This document shows positions 18,027 to 27,110 of a stretch of 45,009 nt of DNA, piece by piece (position 1 is the first letter of the stretch; each line of letters begins with the position of its first letter). The notes beneath the pieces were generated by a model that did no database searches, was not told where the DNA came from, and saw nothing but the letters and a program-made list of their open reading frames with translations. Source of the DNA: an uncultured Collinsella sp. (GTDB lineage: Bacteria; Actinomycetota; Coriobacteriia; Coriobacteriales; Coriobacteriaceae); NCBI GenBank assembly GCA_902492235.1, contig CABUKS010000019.1:1-45009 (forward strand), given 5' to 3'. Both the position numbers and the translations under genes were made by a program.

Positions 18027-19565
18027 CTAAATGCTGAGCGTATGGTAGTTTACGTTCGCACCCGGGGCGTCAACGGACACGCCATAGGCCTCAGGATAGA
18101 TGCGTGTCGAAAACACGAGCGCGCCATCGTTCACAAACACCTCGACCGACGAGACATCGCCGACAATGCGCACGTTACGAACCTCGTCGACGGGCTCCCA
18201 ACGCACGGTACGACCGCAGCCGGCAGAAGCGCGACCCTCATCGGTAAATCGCATCTCAAAGCGCGAGGGCAGTTCGCCCTCGGCGGGCACATACGCCAGT
18301 TTCAGCTCGCCATCAACGGTCGCGGTAAACGCGCCGTCTACACCGTCAACAACAACGTCAAAGCAGGTATCGCCGGCAACCTCCAACGAGCCCTCCCCCA
18401 CACGCACCGAGGCATAATGGCGCTCGATCTCGCGCGCCGGCTGCTGCAGCACCACGCCGCCGTCACCGGCTGTAAGCTCGCGCGGCACCGTCATGCAGTG
18501 CTGCCAGCCGCACACCACAGTGGGGTCGTTGCCATAGGTCGGCTCATCGGGCATGCCCATCCAGCCGATCAGAATGTGGCGACCATCCTCGGACGTAAAC
18601 TCCTGCGGAGCATAGAAGTCAAAACCAGCATCCCATAGGCGGAACTCGCCCAGCTCATAAGCGTCCTTGCCACCCGTAATGTCGCCCGATACAGGCATGT
18701 AGCCAGCGGCATACACATTGCCGCGGTCCCAACGACCGCCCTCAAGACCCTGGGGCGAGAACGACAAAAATGCAGCGGTATCGCCATTCGCATCAAGCTC
18801 GATATAGCCGGGGCACTCCCACATAAAGCCAAAACGCTCGGGCGTAGACACACGGCTCTCGAGCTCCCAGTTCAGCATATCGGCCGAGCCATACACTAGG
18901 ATCTCGCCCACATCGCGCCCGGCACCCTCGCCGTGCATCGCACAAAAACGGCTCTCGACATGCGGACCATCCACGCGACGACGCGCGCCCAGCACCATGT
19001 GATAACGCCCGTCCGCGTCGCGCCACACCTTGGGGTCACGAACGTGGCAAGTCAAATCCTCGGGATAATCCTCGGACGCCAGCACCACGCGCTTTTGGCT
19101 GAACTCCCGACCGGCAAGGCCATCAACGCTCTCCACATAGACGGTATCGGCACGACGGCCGGTATTGACGTAGTCGTAGGTCCCGTCCGCATCGGATAGC
19201 TTCACGTTGCCTGTGTACAGTACGCGAATGCGGCCGTCCTCGGCAATCGCGGAGCCCGAATACACACCATGGCAATCGAACGGCTCGTCGGGCAGCAGCG
19301 GGGCGCCAATGTAGTCCCACGTCATAAGGTCGCGGCTCGTCGCATGGCCCCAGACCTTAACGCCGCCCTCGACATCAAACGGCGCATACTGAAAATAGGC
19401 ATGGAACACGCCGCCTGCCTGGCAAAGACCGTTGGGGTCGTTGAGCCAGCCCGCCGGCGGCATAATATGGAAGCGCTGGCCATACGCGCCATGGCCGCAC
19501 TCAGAGGCGGCAGCGTCAACAGCGGCAACCAGCTTTGCAAGGTCGCGGCCAAGTGCATTAGACAT
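18027..19565 (-). CDS. scrB: Sucrose-6-phosphate hydrolase (GH32)
   Basis: This glycoside hydrolase family 32 enzyme would split sucrose 6-phosphate imported by the PTS into glucose 6-phosphate and fructose. It has the nucleophile motif GWLNDPNG (D43), the RDP motif in HVRDPKVW, and the acid/base motif in MWECPGYIEL. A C-terminal beta-sandwich follows, giving 512 aa. It is cytoplasmic, with no signal peptide. It lies 106 nt downstream of the PTS gene. Activity on short fructo-oligosaccharides is possible, but the linked EIIBC and LacI-type regulator favour sucrose. Confidence 0.93.
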   Translation of the reverse strand: MSNALGRDLAKLVAAVDAAASECGHGAYGQRFHIMPPAGWLNDPNGLCQAGGVFHAYFQYAPFDVEGGVKVWGHATSRDLMTWDYIGAPLLPDEPFDCHGVYSGSAIAEDGRIRVLYTGNVKLSDADGTYDYVNTGRRADTVYVESVDGLAGREFSQKRVVLASEDYPEDLTCHVRDPKVWRDADGRYHMVLGARRRVDGPHVESRFCAMHGEGAGRDVGEILVYGSADMLNWELESRVSTPERFGFMWECPGYIELDANGDTAAFLSFSPQGLEGGRWDRGNVYAAGYMPVSGDITGGKDAYELGEFRLWDAGFDFYAPQEFTSEDGRHILIGWMGMPDEPTYGNDPTVVCGWQHCMTVPRELTAGDGGVVLQQPAREIERHYASVRVGEGSLEVAGDTCFDVVVDGVDGAFTATVDGELKLAYVPAEGELPSRFEMRFTDEGRASAGCGRTVRWEPVDEVRNVRIVGDVSSVEVFVNDGALVFSTRIYPEAYGVSVDAPGANVNYHTLSI

Positions 19566-19671
19566 ATCAAAGTCCTAACGGATCGAAAGTAACAAGGCGC
19601 CAGAGATCGACACCGGATACGGGAAACGCCCGCGAGCATACAACCCGCGGGCACCCTTCAATCAAAAGCTC

Positions 19672-21072
19672 TTAGGCCTGCTCGGAAGCCTTGGGCTCGT
19701 CCTTGTACAGGACAAACGAGACGCCAAAGGAAACCAGCGCGGCGACCGCAAACATGATCGCGTACTGCACGGGCTGGGCCAGGCACAGCAGGATACCGAA
19801 GATACCCGTAACGCCCGTACCGGAAGCGGCAAGCGAGGTGAGCGCGCAGACCAGGGCGCCGCAACCGCCACCGATGCAGCCGGCGATGAAGGGCTTAAAG
19901 AAGCGCAGGTTCACACCAAAGATGGCCGGCTCGGTAATACCCATGAAGGCGGACAGGGCCGAAGGAAGTGCCAAACCCTTGATCTTGGCATCGTGGGTCT
20001 TAAAGGCAACGGCGAGCGCGGCGCCACCCTGAGCGATGTTGGCAGCGCTGGCGATGGGCAGCCAGTAGGTCACACCGTACTGGGCGAGCTGACCCAGGTC
20101 GATGGCGGTGTACATCTGGTGGATACCGGTAACGACCGTGGGGGCATAGAACAGGCCGACGATAAAGGAACCGATGCCGAAGGGCAGGGTCAGCAGGGCC
20201 TGGATCAGACCGAGGATGGCGTTCTCGGCCCAGACAAAGATGGGGCCGACGGCAACGAGCGTCACGAGCACGGTCACGAACACCGAGACGAGCGGGGTCA
20301 CAAAGAGGTCGAACATCTCGGGAACGATCTTGTGCAGGCGCTTCTCGAGGAAGGCCAGGATGGCGCAGGCGATAACGATGGGGATCACATGGCCCTGATA
20401 GCCGACCCACTCAAAGCTGTACACGCCGGGGATGACGGTGACCATGGTCTGCACGCCCTCGGAGGCAACTGTGTAGGCGCTCTGCAGCGAGGAATTGATG
20501 AACGCACCGCCGATGACGGCACCCAGATACGGGTTGGCGCCAAAGGCCTTAGCGGCGGAGTAGCCGATCAGGATCTGCAGAATGCCAAAGGACGTTCCCG
20601 AGACCAGGTCGGCGATCTTGTAGATAAAGTTATTGGTGTCGAGCGCGATAAAGCCGTTGGAGGCCATAAAGTTGAGGGCGCTCATAATGCCCAGCAGCAG
20701 GCCCGAAGCCACGATGGCGGGGATGATGGGGACAAAGACGTCGCCGAGCACCTTAATGGCGCGCATAAAGATGTTCTGCTGCTGCGCCGCGGCCTCCTTG
20801 ACCTCGGCCTTGGTGGCAGCCTCGACGCCACTGAGCGCGATGAACTCCTCGTAGACCTTGTTGACGGTGCCGGTGCCAAAAATAATCTGGAGCTGGCCCT
20901 GAGCCTCAAAGACGCCCTTGGCGCCGTCGACGTTCTCGATGGCCTCCTTGTCAACCTTGGAATTATCGGCGATTACCAGACGCAGACGCGTAGCGCAGTG
21001 TGCGGCCGAAACAACGTTGTCGGCGCCACCGACGTTGTCGAGCACCTCTTGGGCTGATTTGCGGTAGTCCAT
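19672..21072 (-). CDS. scrA: PTS sucrose-type EIIBC permease
   Basis: The protein transports and phosphorylates sucrose (or another beta-fructoside). The N-terminal EIIB domain has the phosphorylated cysteine C26 in SAAHCATRLRLVI. The EIIC domain follows with about ten membrane helices and the GITEPAIFGVNLRF signature. No EIIA domain is fused (466 aa), so a glucose-type EIIA must act in trans. I chose the ATG at 21072 because GGAGGAAAGGGAAG lies upstream; the open frame extends to 21105 without better signals. Two LacI-type operators lie 57-96 bp upstream of the start. Confidence 0.93.
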   Translation of the reverse strand: MDYRKSAQEVLDNVGGADNVVSAAHCATRLRLVIADNSKVDKEAIENVDGAKGVFEAQGQLQIIFGTGTVNKVYEEFIALSGVEAATKAEVKEAAAQQQNIFMRAIKVLGDVFVPIIPAIVASGLLLGIMSALNFMASNGFIALDTNNFIYKIADLVSGTSFGILQILIGYSAAKAFGANPYLGAVIGGAFINSSLQSAYTVASEGVQTMVTVIPGVYSFEWVGYQGHVIPIVIACAILAFLEKRLHKIVPEMFDLFVTPLVSVFVTVLVTLVAVGPIFVWAENAILGLIQALLTLPFGIGSFIVGLFYAPTVVTGIHQMYTAIDLGQLAQYGVTYWLPIASAANIAQGGAALAVAFKTHDAKIKGLALPSALSAFMGITEPAIFGVNLRFFKPFIAGCIGGGCGALVCALTSLAASGTGVTGIFGILLCLAQPVQYAIMFAVAALVSFGVSFVLYKDEPKASEQA

Positions 21073-21128
21073 GACTTCCCTTTCCTCCAACGGGCACATT
21101 TGCACCCGGCCATCTTTGACACTTACAC

Positions 21129-21142
21129 TGTAATCGTTTTCA
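21129..21142 (-). promoter_or_regulatory. LacI/CRE-type operator 1 upstream of scrA
   Basis: TGAAAACGATTACA on the minus strand matches the LacI-family/CRE consensus with its central CG. It is 57 bp from the scrA start and 26 bp from an identical second copy. Confidence 0.75.
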
Positions 21143-21154
21143 GTTTCATATGTC

Positions 21155-21168
21155 TGTAATCGTTTTCA
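21155..21168 (-). promoter_or_regulatory. LacI/CRE-type operator 2 upstream of scrA
   Basis: A second identical TGAAAACGATTACA, centre-to-centre 26 bp from operator 1 (about 2.5 helical turns). The pair is probably bound by the regulator encoded just upstream. Confidence 0.75.
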
Positions 21169-21256
21169 CAGTAGGGTGAACGGTAGGAATAAGCCGGCGA
21201 AAGGTAGTTTTAAAGTAAAAAGAGGCGGCTCAGAGGCAGGCAGACGTGCCAAAGGC

Positions 21257-22228
21257 CTAGACATTCATAAGCTGATGGCCGAGCTTGAGCGTCTTTAGAC
21301 CGCTCTCCCCCTCCACGCCATCGAGCGTGTTGATCAGCATATTGGTCGCCTCGACGCCACTGGTCAGGTAGCCATAATGCACGGTGGGAATGCCGCCCGT
21401 CAGCGCGCGCAAAAACGCGTTGTCGCCAAAACCGCTTACGCGGTGTATACCCTCGCCCACGCCGCGAACCTCATCGATGGCACGCAGTGCGCCCGCCGCC
21501 ATGGTGTCGGTTGCGCATGCGATAAACGAAACATCGGGAGCGACGGAAAGTAGCTCACGCGCCGCACCATAACCCGAGTCGAGCGTAAACGAGCCGAGGC
21601 GAATCAAGGCGGCATCGAGCGGGTTACCCGCGGCGCGCAATCCGGCCTCAAAACCGCGACGGCGGTCATAACCGGCCGCGCGGTCCTCTTCGGTAACTCC
21701 AATGTAGGCGATCTTGCCGTCCACGCGGCCTGCAAGCGCATGGCCCAGCTCAAAAGCGGCCTCGTAATCGTCGTGATAGACGCACGCCGCGCCCTCAACA
21801 TTCTGGCCGATCAGCACGATGGGCACGCGGCACGACTCAATCGCCCGGCGATGCTCGTCGGTAATCATAGTTGCCACCAGCACAATGCCATCGACCGGGT
21901 GGTTTTGGAATAAATCGAGGTACTCGAGCTCGCGATCGGGGGCGTTATCGGTATTGGCAAGCAGCATCTGGTAGCCACGGCGACCGAGCACCTGGCCAAT
22001 ACCGGCGGTAATGCGGCTCACGGATTCCGAGTTAATCTTGGGCACGATAACGCCGATGAGCTTGGTGGAGCCGGTGCGCAGCGCGCGGGCCTGGCTGGAC
22101 CGCACGTATCCTGTCAGCTCAATCGCCTTCTTAATGCGCTCGGCCTTGTCCGCCGAGATATACCCACCGTTGAGGTAGCGCGAGACGGCGGCGCACGAAA
22201 CGCCCGCCAGCTCGGCCACATCTTTCAT
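21257..22228 (-). CDS. scrR: LacI-family sucrose regulator
   Basis: A repressor of the LacI/GalR family: the N-terminal helix-turn-helix MKDVAELAGVSCAAVSRYLN is followed by a periplasmic-binding-protein-like effector domain. I chose the ATG at 22228 because it gives the canonical LacI start, 323 aa; the longer open frame to 22270 runs through a palindromic operator. It lies upstream of scrA and scrB in the same orientation, about 185 bp from scrA. The two operators there and one at its own 5' end suggest control of the transport/hydrolase genes plus autoregulation. The effector could be sucrose 6-phosphate or fructose. Confidence 0.9.
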   Translation of the reverse strand: MKDVAELAGVSCAAVSRYLNGGYISADKAERIKKAIELTGYVRSSQARALRTGSTKLIGVIVPKINSESVSRITAGIGQVLGRRGYQMLLANTDNAPDRELEYLDLFQNHPVDGIVLVATMITDEHRRAIESCRVPIVLIGQNVEGAACVYHDDYEAAFELGHALAGRVDGKIAYIGVTEEDRAAGYDRRRGFEAGLRAAGNPLDAALIRLGSFTLDSGYGAARELLSVAPDVSFIACATDTMAAGALRAIDEVRGVGEGIHRVSGFGDNAFLRALTGGIPTVHYGYLTSGVEATNMLINTLDGVEGESGLKTLKLGHQLMNV

Positions 22229-22252
22229 CTTTACCAAGAGCACCCCTGTCGT

Positions 22253-22266
22253 TGAAATCGCTTTCA
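22253..22266 (-). promoter_or_regulatory. LacI-type operator at the scrR 5' end
   Basis: TGAAAGCGATTTCA on the minus strand is a near-perfect palindrome of the same consensus as the scrA operators, 25 bp upstream of the chosen scrR start. It suggests autoregulation. Confidence 0.65.
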
Positions 22267-22283
22267 CCATGATAACTGTTCGT

Positions 22284-22307
22284 TCCGGCGTTCTAACGAA
22301 CGCCGGA
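22284..22307 (-). terminator. Perfect 10-bp hairpin after the exopolysaccharide operon
   Basis: TCCGGCGTTC and GAACGCCGGA pair around TAAC, 50 nt after the DUF4956 stop and just before the scrR operator. No U-tract follows, so it is only a possible terminator of the eight-gene operon. Confidence 0.45.
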
Positions 22308-22356
22308 CTGCTCGACGCTGCGCGGGCATCTGCCGGGCAATCTGCTCGCTAGGGTT

Positions 22357-23022
22357 CTACCCGTGATATTCGCCGTTGTACTGGATGAGCGTTAGGTCTT
22401 CCACGCCATCGAGCGCGCGAATGGCGTCGGCATAGGGCATATCCACACCGTCCGAGAACAGCTCGACGGCCATCTCGACCTTGTCACCGCGCATCGTCTT
22501 GGACTTGACGGTAAACTTGGTGCGCCCAAATGCACGCACGATATCGTCGCCGGTGGTCTGGCCCGTGTAGTGGATGACCATCATGTACACGCGCGACTTG
22601 TCCTGGTGGCTCGCAAAACCGGCAATCATGGCCACGATCACCACCGCTGTGAGCCCCACGAGCGCATACATGCCGGCACCTGCCGTAATGCCCGTGGTAA
22701 TAGCCCAAAACAGATACAGTAGGTCGAGCGGGTCCTTGACCGCCGTACGATAGCGGACGATAGACAGAGCACCGACCATACCGAGCGAGATGACCACGTT
22801 GGTCGAGATTGCGAGCGTGACCATGCAGGTGAGCACGCACATGCCCACGAGCGTCACGGCAAAGCTACGCGAATACACCACGCCGGTAAAAAAGCGCTTG
22901 TACACGCAATAGATCAGGATGCCCATGGCGAGCGCCACGAGCAGCGACAGGCCAATCTTGGCAGGGTCGACCTGGCCAAACGCCTCCAAGACGGAGTTCT
23001 TAAAAAAGTCCCTGGTGCTCAT
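22357..23022 (-). CDS. DUF4956 membrane protein
   Basis: A 221-aa protein with about four membrane helices in the first 130 residues (including a signature-like GMVGALSIVRYRTAVKDP loop, the conserved heart of DUF4956), then a cytoplasmic alpha/beta domain of roughly 85 residues. The function of this family is not established. Genes of this family often occur beside VTC-domain and CotH genes, as here. It starts 3 nt after the VTC gene and is the last gene of the Pel-type operon. It may be the membrane partner of the VTC or CotH protein; this is inference from neighbourhood only. Confidence 0.85.
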   Translation of the reverse strand: MSTRDFFKNSVLEAFGQVDPAKIGLSLLVALAMGILIYCVYKRFFTGVVYSRSFAVTLVGMCVLTCMVTLAISTNVVISLGMVGALSIVRYRTAVKDPLDLLYLFWAITTGITAGAGMYALVGLTAVVIVAMIAGFASHQDKSRVYMMVIHYTGQTTGDDIVRAFGRTKFTVKSKTMRGDKVEMAVELFSDGVDMPYADAIRALDGVEDLTLIQYNGEYHG

Positions 23023-23025
23023 GGT

Positions 23026-23817
23026 CTAAATATCCCCTCGGTTCTCAAAATCCGATTCCCAGTAATTAAATCCGCGCAGGTAGGCGGTCTTTTCGTAACA
23101 CAGGCAGTACTTGGAGACCGCCGTGAGCTCGGCCGCGCCCGGCGGCACCATATCGCGCACCAGCTGCGGGCAAAACTCCGTAAACTTGACCTCCATCACC
23201 AGCTTGCCGGGCTCCAGGACCGGCAGCGCGGGCAGCGTCGCGTCAAAGATATCGTAGCTTCCCACCGCGGCACGCACGTTCATGTCAAACGTGATGCGCA
23301 CGGTGCCCTCATCCATCACCCACGGCTCGCGCTCATAGTCCACGATGGTCCGCGGGCGCATCACGTTGCAGATGCACTCGATGTAGAACTCGCGGCAGAG
23401 CGGATAGGGGCTCCTCAGCAAAAAGTCGTAGTCGCCAGCCAAAATCTGCTCAAACTCGCCACGCGTGAGCGGTGCGTCCTCCTTGTAGATCCAGCTACCG
23501 TACTTCTTTTTGCGCTCGAGCTTAATCACTTTGTCGCCGCCGTTATAGATGCGCACGCGATACTTTTTGCGCATGAGAATACCGGCGTCTTTTTCCTCGT
23601 AGGCCGAGTTGCAGTAGTCGTCAAAGTACAGGCTGCGAATGGTGTAACCGCCCGAGCGCGCATGCTTGTCCAGCTTAAACACCGGCGCCATGCGACAGGC
23701 AAGCGCAGTGTGCTCACCCTCGTTAATGAGATATTTGAGCTCGTGGCGGTAACGCTCCTGCGTGGTACGCGCAGGAGGTGCCGCCAGGCGCTCAAGCAGC
23801 GCGCTAGCCCTCCTCAT
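23026..23817 (-). CDS. VTC-domain protein (polyphosphate polymerase-like)
   Basis: The 263-aa product carries a VTC domain, the triphosphate-tunnel fold that in yeast Vtc4 makes polyphosphate. Features include RYRHELKYLI near the N-terminus, IRSLYFDDYCN, KYRVRIYNG, KLERKKKYGSWIYKE with many tunnel-type basic residues, and a late LVMEVKFTEF with the acidic metal-binding position. There is no signal peptide. Bacterial VTC proteins next to CotH and DUF4956 genes are common but largely uncharacterised. The start overlaps the cotH stop by 14 bp. Whether it makes polyphosphate or uses another substrate is unknown. Confidence 0.88.
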   Translation of the reverse strand: MRRASALLERLAAPPARTTQERYRHELKYLINEGEHTALACRMAPVFKLDKHARSGGYTIRSLYFDDYCNSAYEEKDAGILMRKKYRVRIYNGGDKVIKLERKKKYGSWIYKEDAPLTRGEFEQILAGDYDFLLRSPYPLCREFYIECICNVMRPRTIVDYEREPWVMDEGTVRITFDMNVRAAVGSYDIFDATLPALPVLEPGKLVMEVKFTEFCPQLVRDMVPPGAAELTAVSKYCLCYEKTAYLRGFNYWESDFENRGDI

Positions 23818-25573
23818 ACGTATCCTCCACGACCTTACCGCCGTCTTGCACGTAAAAACACTTCATGCCGTAATGCTTGCCGTCGTCGGTCACATAGTAG
23901 TCAAACGCATCTTGCGTATAGTCGTCGGAGTTGGTGGCGCGCACGCGCACAAAATACTGGCCGGTATCGGGCGCATCGCAGGTCACCTCGGGAAACAGCA
24001 CGTCCTCGGCCTTAAAAAGCACGTCGCTTATGGCATAGTCGCGCGCAAGCTCAACGGTATAGCGAATATCGCGCGCCTCAAAGTCGTACGCGGCATCCCA
24101 GTTCAAGCGCAGCTTACCGTTATCGATCTGCGGCACACCAATGTAGAACGGCATGGGCTTTTTATAGCTCTCGCAATAGCTCTTATAGTTCTCCTCGATC
24201 TCAGAAGGAATCGCCGCGGCAATCTGCTCGTATTGATCCTTGGTGACAGGCAGATTGTCGATATCGGGCGAAGCAAAGACCAGGGATTCGGTAACCTCGC
24301 GATAGTGCTTGATCATCTTGGCCAGACGTTCCTCGGACAAATACGAGCGCAAGTCCTTGACGGCACGGTCGAGTTCGCTGCGGAACGACTTGCTGCGCAA
24401 CGCGCGGTTGAACAGCACGTTGCCCCAGTAGTTGCTTACGCCGCGCTCCCAGCTCGCATAGTCCGAGAACCCCTTCAGGCTCAGCTCAAGCTTACGCAAC
24501 ATGCCGTCGTTATCCCAATCCAAAAAGTACCAGGTATTTGAGTTGAGCGGGCTGTACAGATAGCAGTTACGGTTCTGCGTATCGCAGTTGCCCGTCAGGA
24601 TCTGAAACGCCAGCCAATAGACCAGATTCTCGGTATCAAAGTAGGTCGCAAGCACGTCATCGATCTTTTGCGATTCGTCGTTAAGCGCATCGAGCATCTC
24701 GATGAGCTTGGTGTGGTCCGAGTCGCCCTTAATCTCTAGCATGCCCTCAAAAGCCGCCTGGTTGTAGTCGGGATCGTCGGCAAGCTTAATGGTGTCCTCG
24801 TAGCGATAGAACTCAAAGTTGTTCACCTTGTACAGGTGTCCATTCTTATCTAGGCCATGTGCCTTAAGCGCCGTCTTATTAAGCTGCTCTACCTGTGTAA
24901 ACAGGCCGTAGTCCTCAAAGGTGTCGTTGGACTTCTCGGTCTGGTCGCACACCCACAGGTGCACAAACTGTGTGCGCAGGCCCATCATCTGGGGAATGCC
25001 GCGGATAAGGTCGTAGGCCATCTTGTTGCGAAAACGCATACCCTCGGCCATATGCTTGTTGAGCGCAATCGCGCGCTGCTGGCGCCAGGTACCCTTTCCT
25101 TTTTTGAGCTCCACCTTGTAATTCTTCTGCGTATAACCGCTCGACGTCTGGCCGCGCACCTGCACGGTAGCATTGGGCGCTTCCTCGCCATAGCCAACCT
25201 CGCCGGCCACCGGGCCGTCTTCGTCGCCCGCCTGCAGCAGGCCCATAACCTGATAGCGTGCCACGCCCATGTCGGCGTAGTCATACACAGAGTACGTATT
25301 GATCTCGGCCCAGCTATGATCAGTGTTCTCGGAGCTGTTGCCGCGCGAGACCGTCAAGTACATGGTCACAATGCCCGAGTCATCGTAGACCTCGTAGAGC
25401 TCGTCCTTGTCGCGCAGGTGCTTGGCCTCATTCGAGGCCTCGGCCTTTTTAATCTTGTCCTGCTTTTTGACCTTTTTGGTCGAGGAGTCTTCCTGCACCG
25501 AGCAGCCCGAAAGCAGCAGCGCACCGGCAGCCGCCTCAATCAGGCGGCGACGAGACATCATCCTATCGGTCAT
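23804..25573 (-). CDS. CotH-kinase family lipoprotein
   Basis: The 589-aa product starts MTDRMMSRRRLIEAAAGALL with a lipobox LLSGC (C24), and twin arginines before the hydrophobic stretch suggest possible Tat export. A Lys-rich linker leads to a CotH-kinase domain: TGNCDTQNRNCYLY (D331 region) and WYFLDWDNDGM (D352, D354) match the catalytic and metal-binding loops of atypical CotH kinases. In Bacillus, CotH phosphorylates spore-coat proteins. A C-terminal fibronectin-like domain ends the protein. The ATG at 25573 has GGGGAGG five bases upstream and overlaps pelG by 11 bp. Its position in a Pel operon suggests an extracytoplasmic target linked to the polysaccharide; this is inference. Confidence 0.88.
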   Translation of the reverse strand: MTDRMMSRRRLIEAAAGALLLSGCSVQEDSSTKKVKKQDKIKKAEASNEAKHLRDKDELYEVYDDSGIVTMYLTVSRGNSSENTDHSWAEINTYSVYDYADMGVARYQVMGLLQAGDEDGPVAGEVGYGEEAPNATVQVRGQTSSGYTQKNYKVELKKGKGTWRQQRAIALNKHMAEGMRFRNKMAYDLIRGIPQMMGLRTQFVHLWVCDQTEKSNDTFEDYGLFTQVEQLNKTALKAHGLDKNGHLYKVNNFEFYRYEDTIKLADDPDYNQAAFEGMLEIKGDSDHTKLIEMLDALNDESQKIDDVLATYFDTENLVYWLAFQILTGNCDTQNRNCYLYSPLNSNTWYFLDWDNDGMLRKLELSLKGFSDYASWERGVSNYWGNVLFNRALRSKSFRSELDRAVKDLRSYLSEERLAKMIKHYREVTESLVFASPDIDNLPVTKDQYEQIAAAIPSEIEENYKSYCESYKKPMPFYIGVPQIDNGKLRLNWDAAYDFEARDIRYTVELARDYAISDVLFKAEDVLFPEVTCDAPDTGQYFVRVRATNSDDYTQDAFDYYVTDDGKHYGMKCFYVQDGGKVVEDTYEEG

Positions 25574-27107
25574 CAGAACCTCCCCAATAGTTGCGATACA
25601 CACGGACCACCGCACGCTCAAACCAGCCATGCGGCTCACCCTTATGGCGGGCTTCCTCATAGCGCTGCTCGGCACGGTCGAGCAAGCGGCCCAGTTGTGT
25701 AAAGCGACCCGTCTTGTCGGTCGCCACCATGGGCTGCTGGCTCAGGATACGATACGGCAAGTTGGCGGTATAGGTATCGAGCCGGAGCAGCGCCACGATA
25801 AAAAACACCGCCGCACCCAACAAAAAGCCAAAGCCGTAAAACTGCTGCGGCAAAAGCAACGACACGGCGGTCGCCAGCCCGGCCACACCGGCAAACAGGC
25901 CCGAGGCCAGCACGGCTCCCTTGTAGTCGGTAAAGTACAGCAAGATGAGCATCACCGTATTGCCCACGGCATACAGACCATAGCCCACGCACAGCGTGCG
26001 AAAATACCCGTGCATAAGGCTGTTAAAGCCCAGCGGCAGGGCCGAGAGCACCGTGGTCTCGAGCGAGATGACCGCCGCGGTCACAAACAGCTGCTTGAGC
26101 GCGCAAAACCACAGCTCCCGGTAGAGCGTGGCGAGCATTTCCTCCTCGGCAACCACAATATCGCCCACTACGCCGCCGTCGTTAAACAGGCTGTAGTAGT
26201 CGCGGTAACGCGGATAGAAGTTGACCTCGACCGAGACCACAAAGTTGACGGTCGTGACCAGTATCGTCAAAAACGCGATGAGCGCAGGCACATCGTGGTA
26301 GGGCGCACCATAAAACAAGCCCTTGACCTGCACGCCAATGGGACCGGTCCAAATAATCACCAGGTGCGCAAAGAGCCCCAGGTTGGTAAACAGGCCCGTG
26401 AGCGCCAGCGGCATAAACTGATCGAGCCACTGCAAAAAGAGCCAGGGGCTGCGGTCGCTCTGAGGAAAATACCGGTACAGCAGCACCACATCCCAGGCGA
26501 GCATGACGCCGTAGCCCAGGGCGATTGACGCCAACAGGCCCTCGACCGGCGGCAGCCCCAGCGCGAGCGTGGCCAGGGCGCACACGCACGCCACGCCAAT
26601 GGCGGCCGCAAAGCTGCACAGGATACCGCGGTAATCCTTGATGGCCGTGAGATAGCTCATACCGTTCCAGTTGACGATCATAATGTTGAACAGCCACAGG
26701 CACAGCAGCCCCTGCAGCAGCGTGGCGCCCGAGAACAGCAAAAATACGCCGTAGAGCACCGTGCCAGCAACCAGCATGATGGCGTTGGAGCCCCAAAACG
26801 AGGGCAAGACCTCCTCTTCGCGCTCGGCAAAGAGCATGTCGGCCAAAAAGCGGGTGACAGGCATGGAGAAAAAGCTCGTGAGCGTAAGCGACGCCAGCAG
26901 CGTATAGGTCTCCATGCACACCAGCAAATCCTGGTTGGCACGGCCCACACCCCACAGACCGCACAGCACCAAAATACCCACCTGGAGCAGCACGCCCAGC
27001 AGCATGGGGCCCGTGCACACAATGCCGGCGTAGCCATAGGCGCGCATCGTGGCAAACAGACCCTTGCGCCTAAACAGGCGCTTGAGCTCAAAACCGATTC
27101 CAGCCAC
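25563..27107 (-). CDS. pelG: Pel exopolysaccharide export membrane protein PelG
   Basis: PelG is the membrane component that moves the growing Pel polysaccharide across the membrane. The 514-aa product begins MAGIGFELKRLF, the typical PelG start, and has about twelve hydrophobic helices throughout. It follows pelF with a 3-nt gap and overlaps the cotH start. Together with PelF, PelD and PelE it would form the synthase-transport complex known from Pseudomonas and Bacillus cereus. Confidence 0.92.
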   Translation of the reverse strand: MAGIGFELKRLFRRKGLFATMRAYGYAGIVCTGPMLLGVLLQVGILVLCGLWGVGRANQDLLVCMETYTLLASLTLTSFFSMPVTRFLADMLFAEREEEVLPSFWGSNAIMLVAGTVLYGVFLLFSGATLLQGLLCLWLFNIMIVNWNGMSYLTAIKDYRGILCSFAAAIGVACVCALATLALGLPPVEGLLASIALGYGVMLAWDVVLLYRYFPQSDRSPWLFLQWLDQFMPLALTGLFTNLGLFAHLVIIWTGPIGVQVKGLFYGAPYHDVPALIAFLTILVTTVNFVVSVEVNFYPRYRDYYSLFNDGGVVGDIVVAEEEMLATLYRELWFCALKQLFVTAAVISLETTVLSALPLGFNSLMHGYFRTLCVGYGLYAVGNTVMLILLYFTDYKGAVLASGLFAGVAGLATAVSLLLPQQFYGFGFLLGAAVFFIVALLRLDTYTANLPYRILSQQPMVATDKTGRFTQLGRLLDRAEQRYEEARHKGEPHGWFERAVVRVYRNYWGGSDDR

Positions 27108-27110
27108 TGG

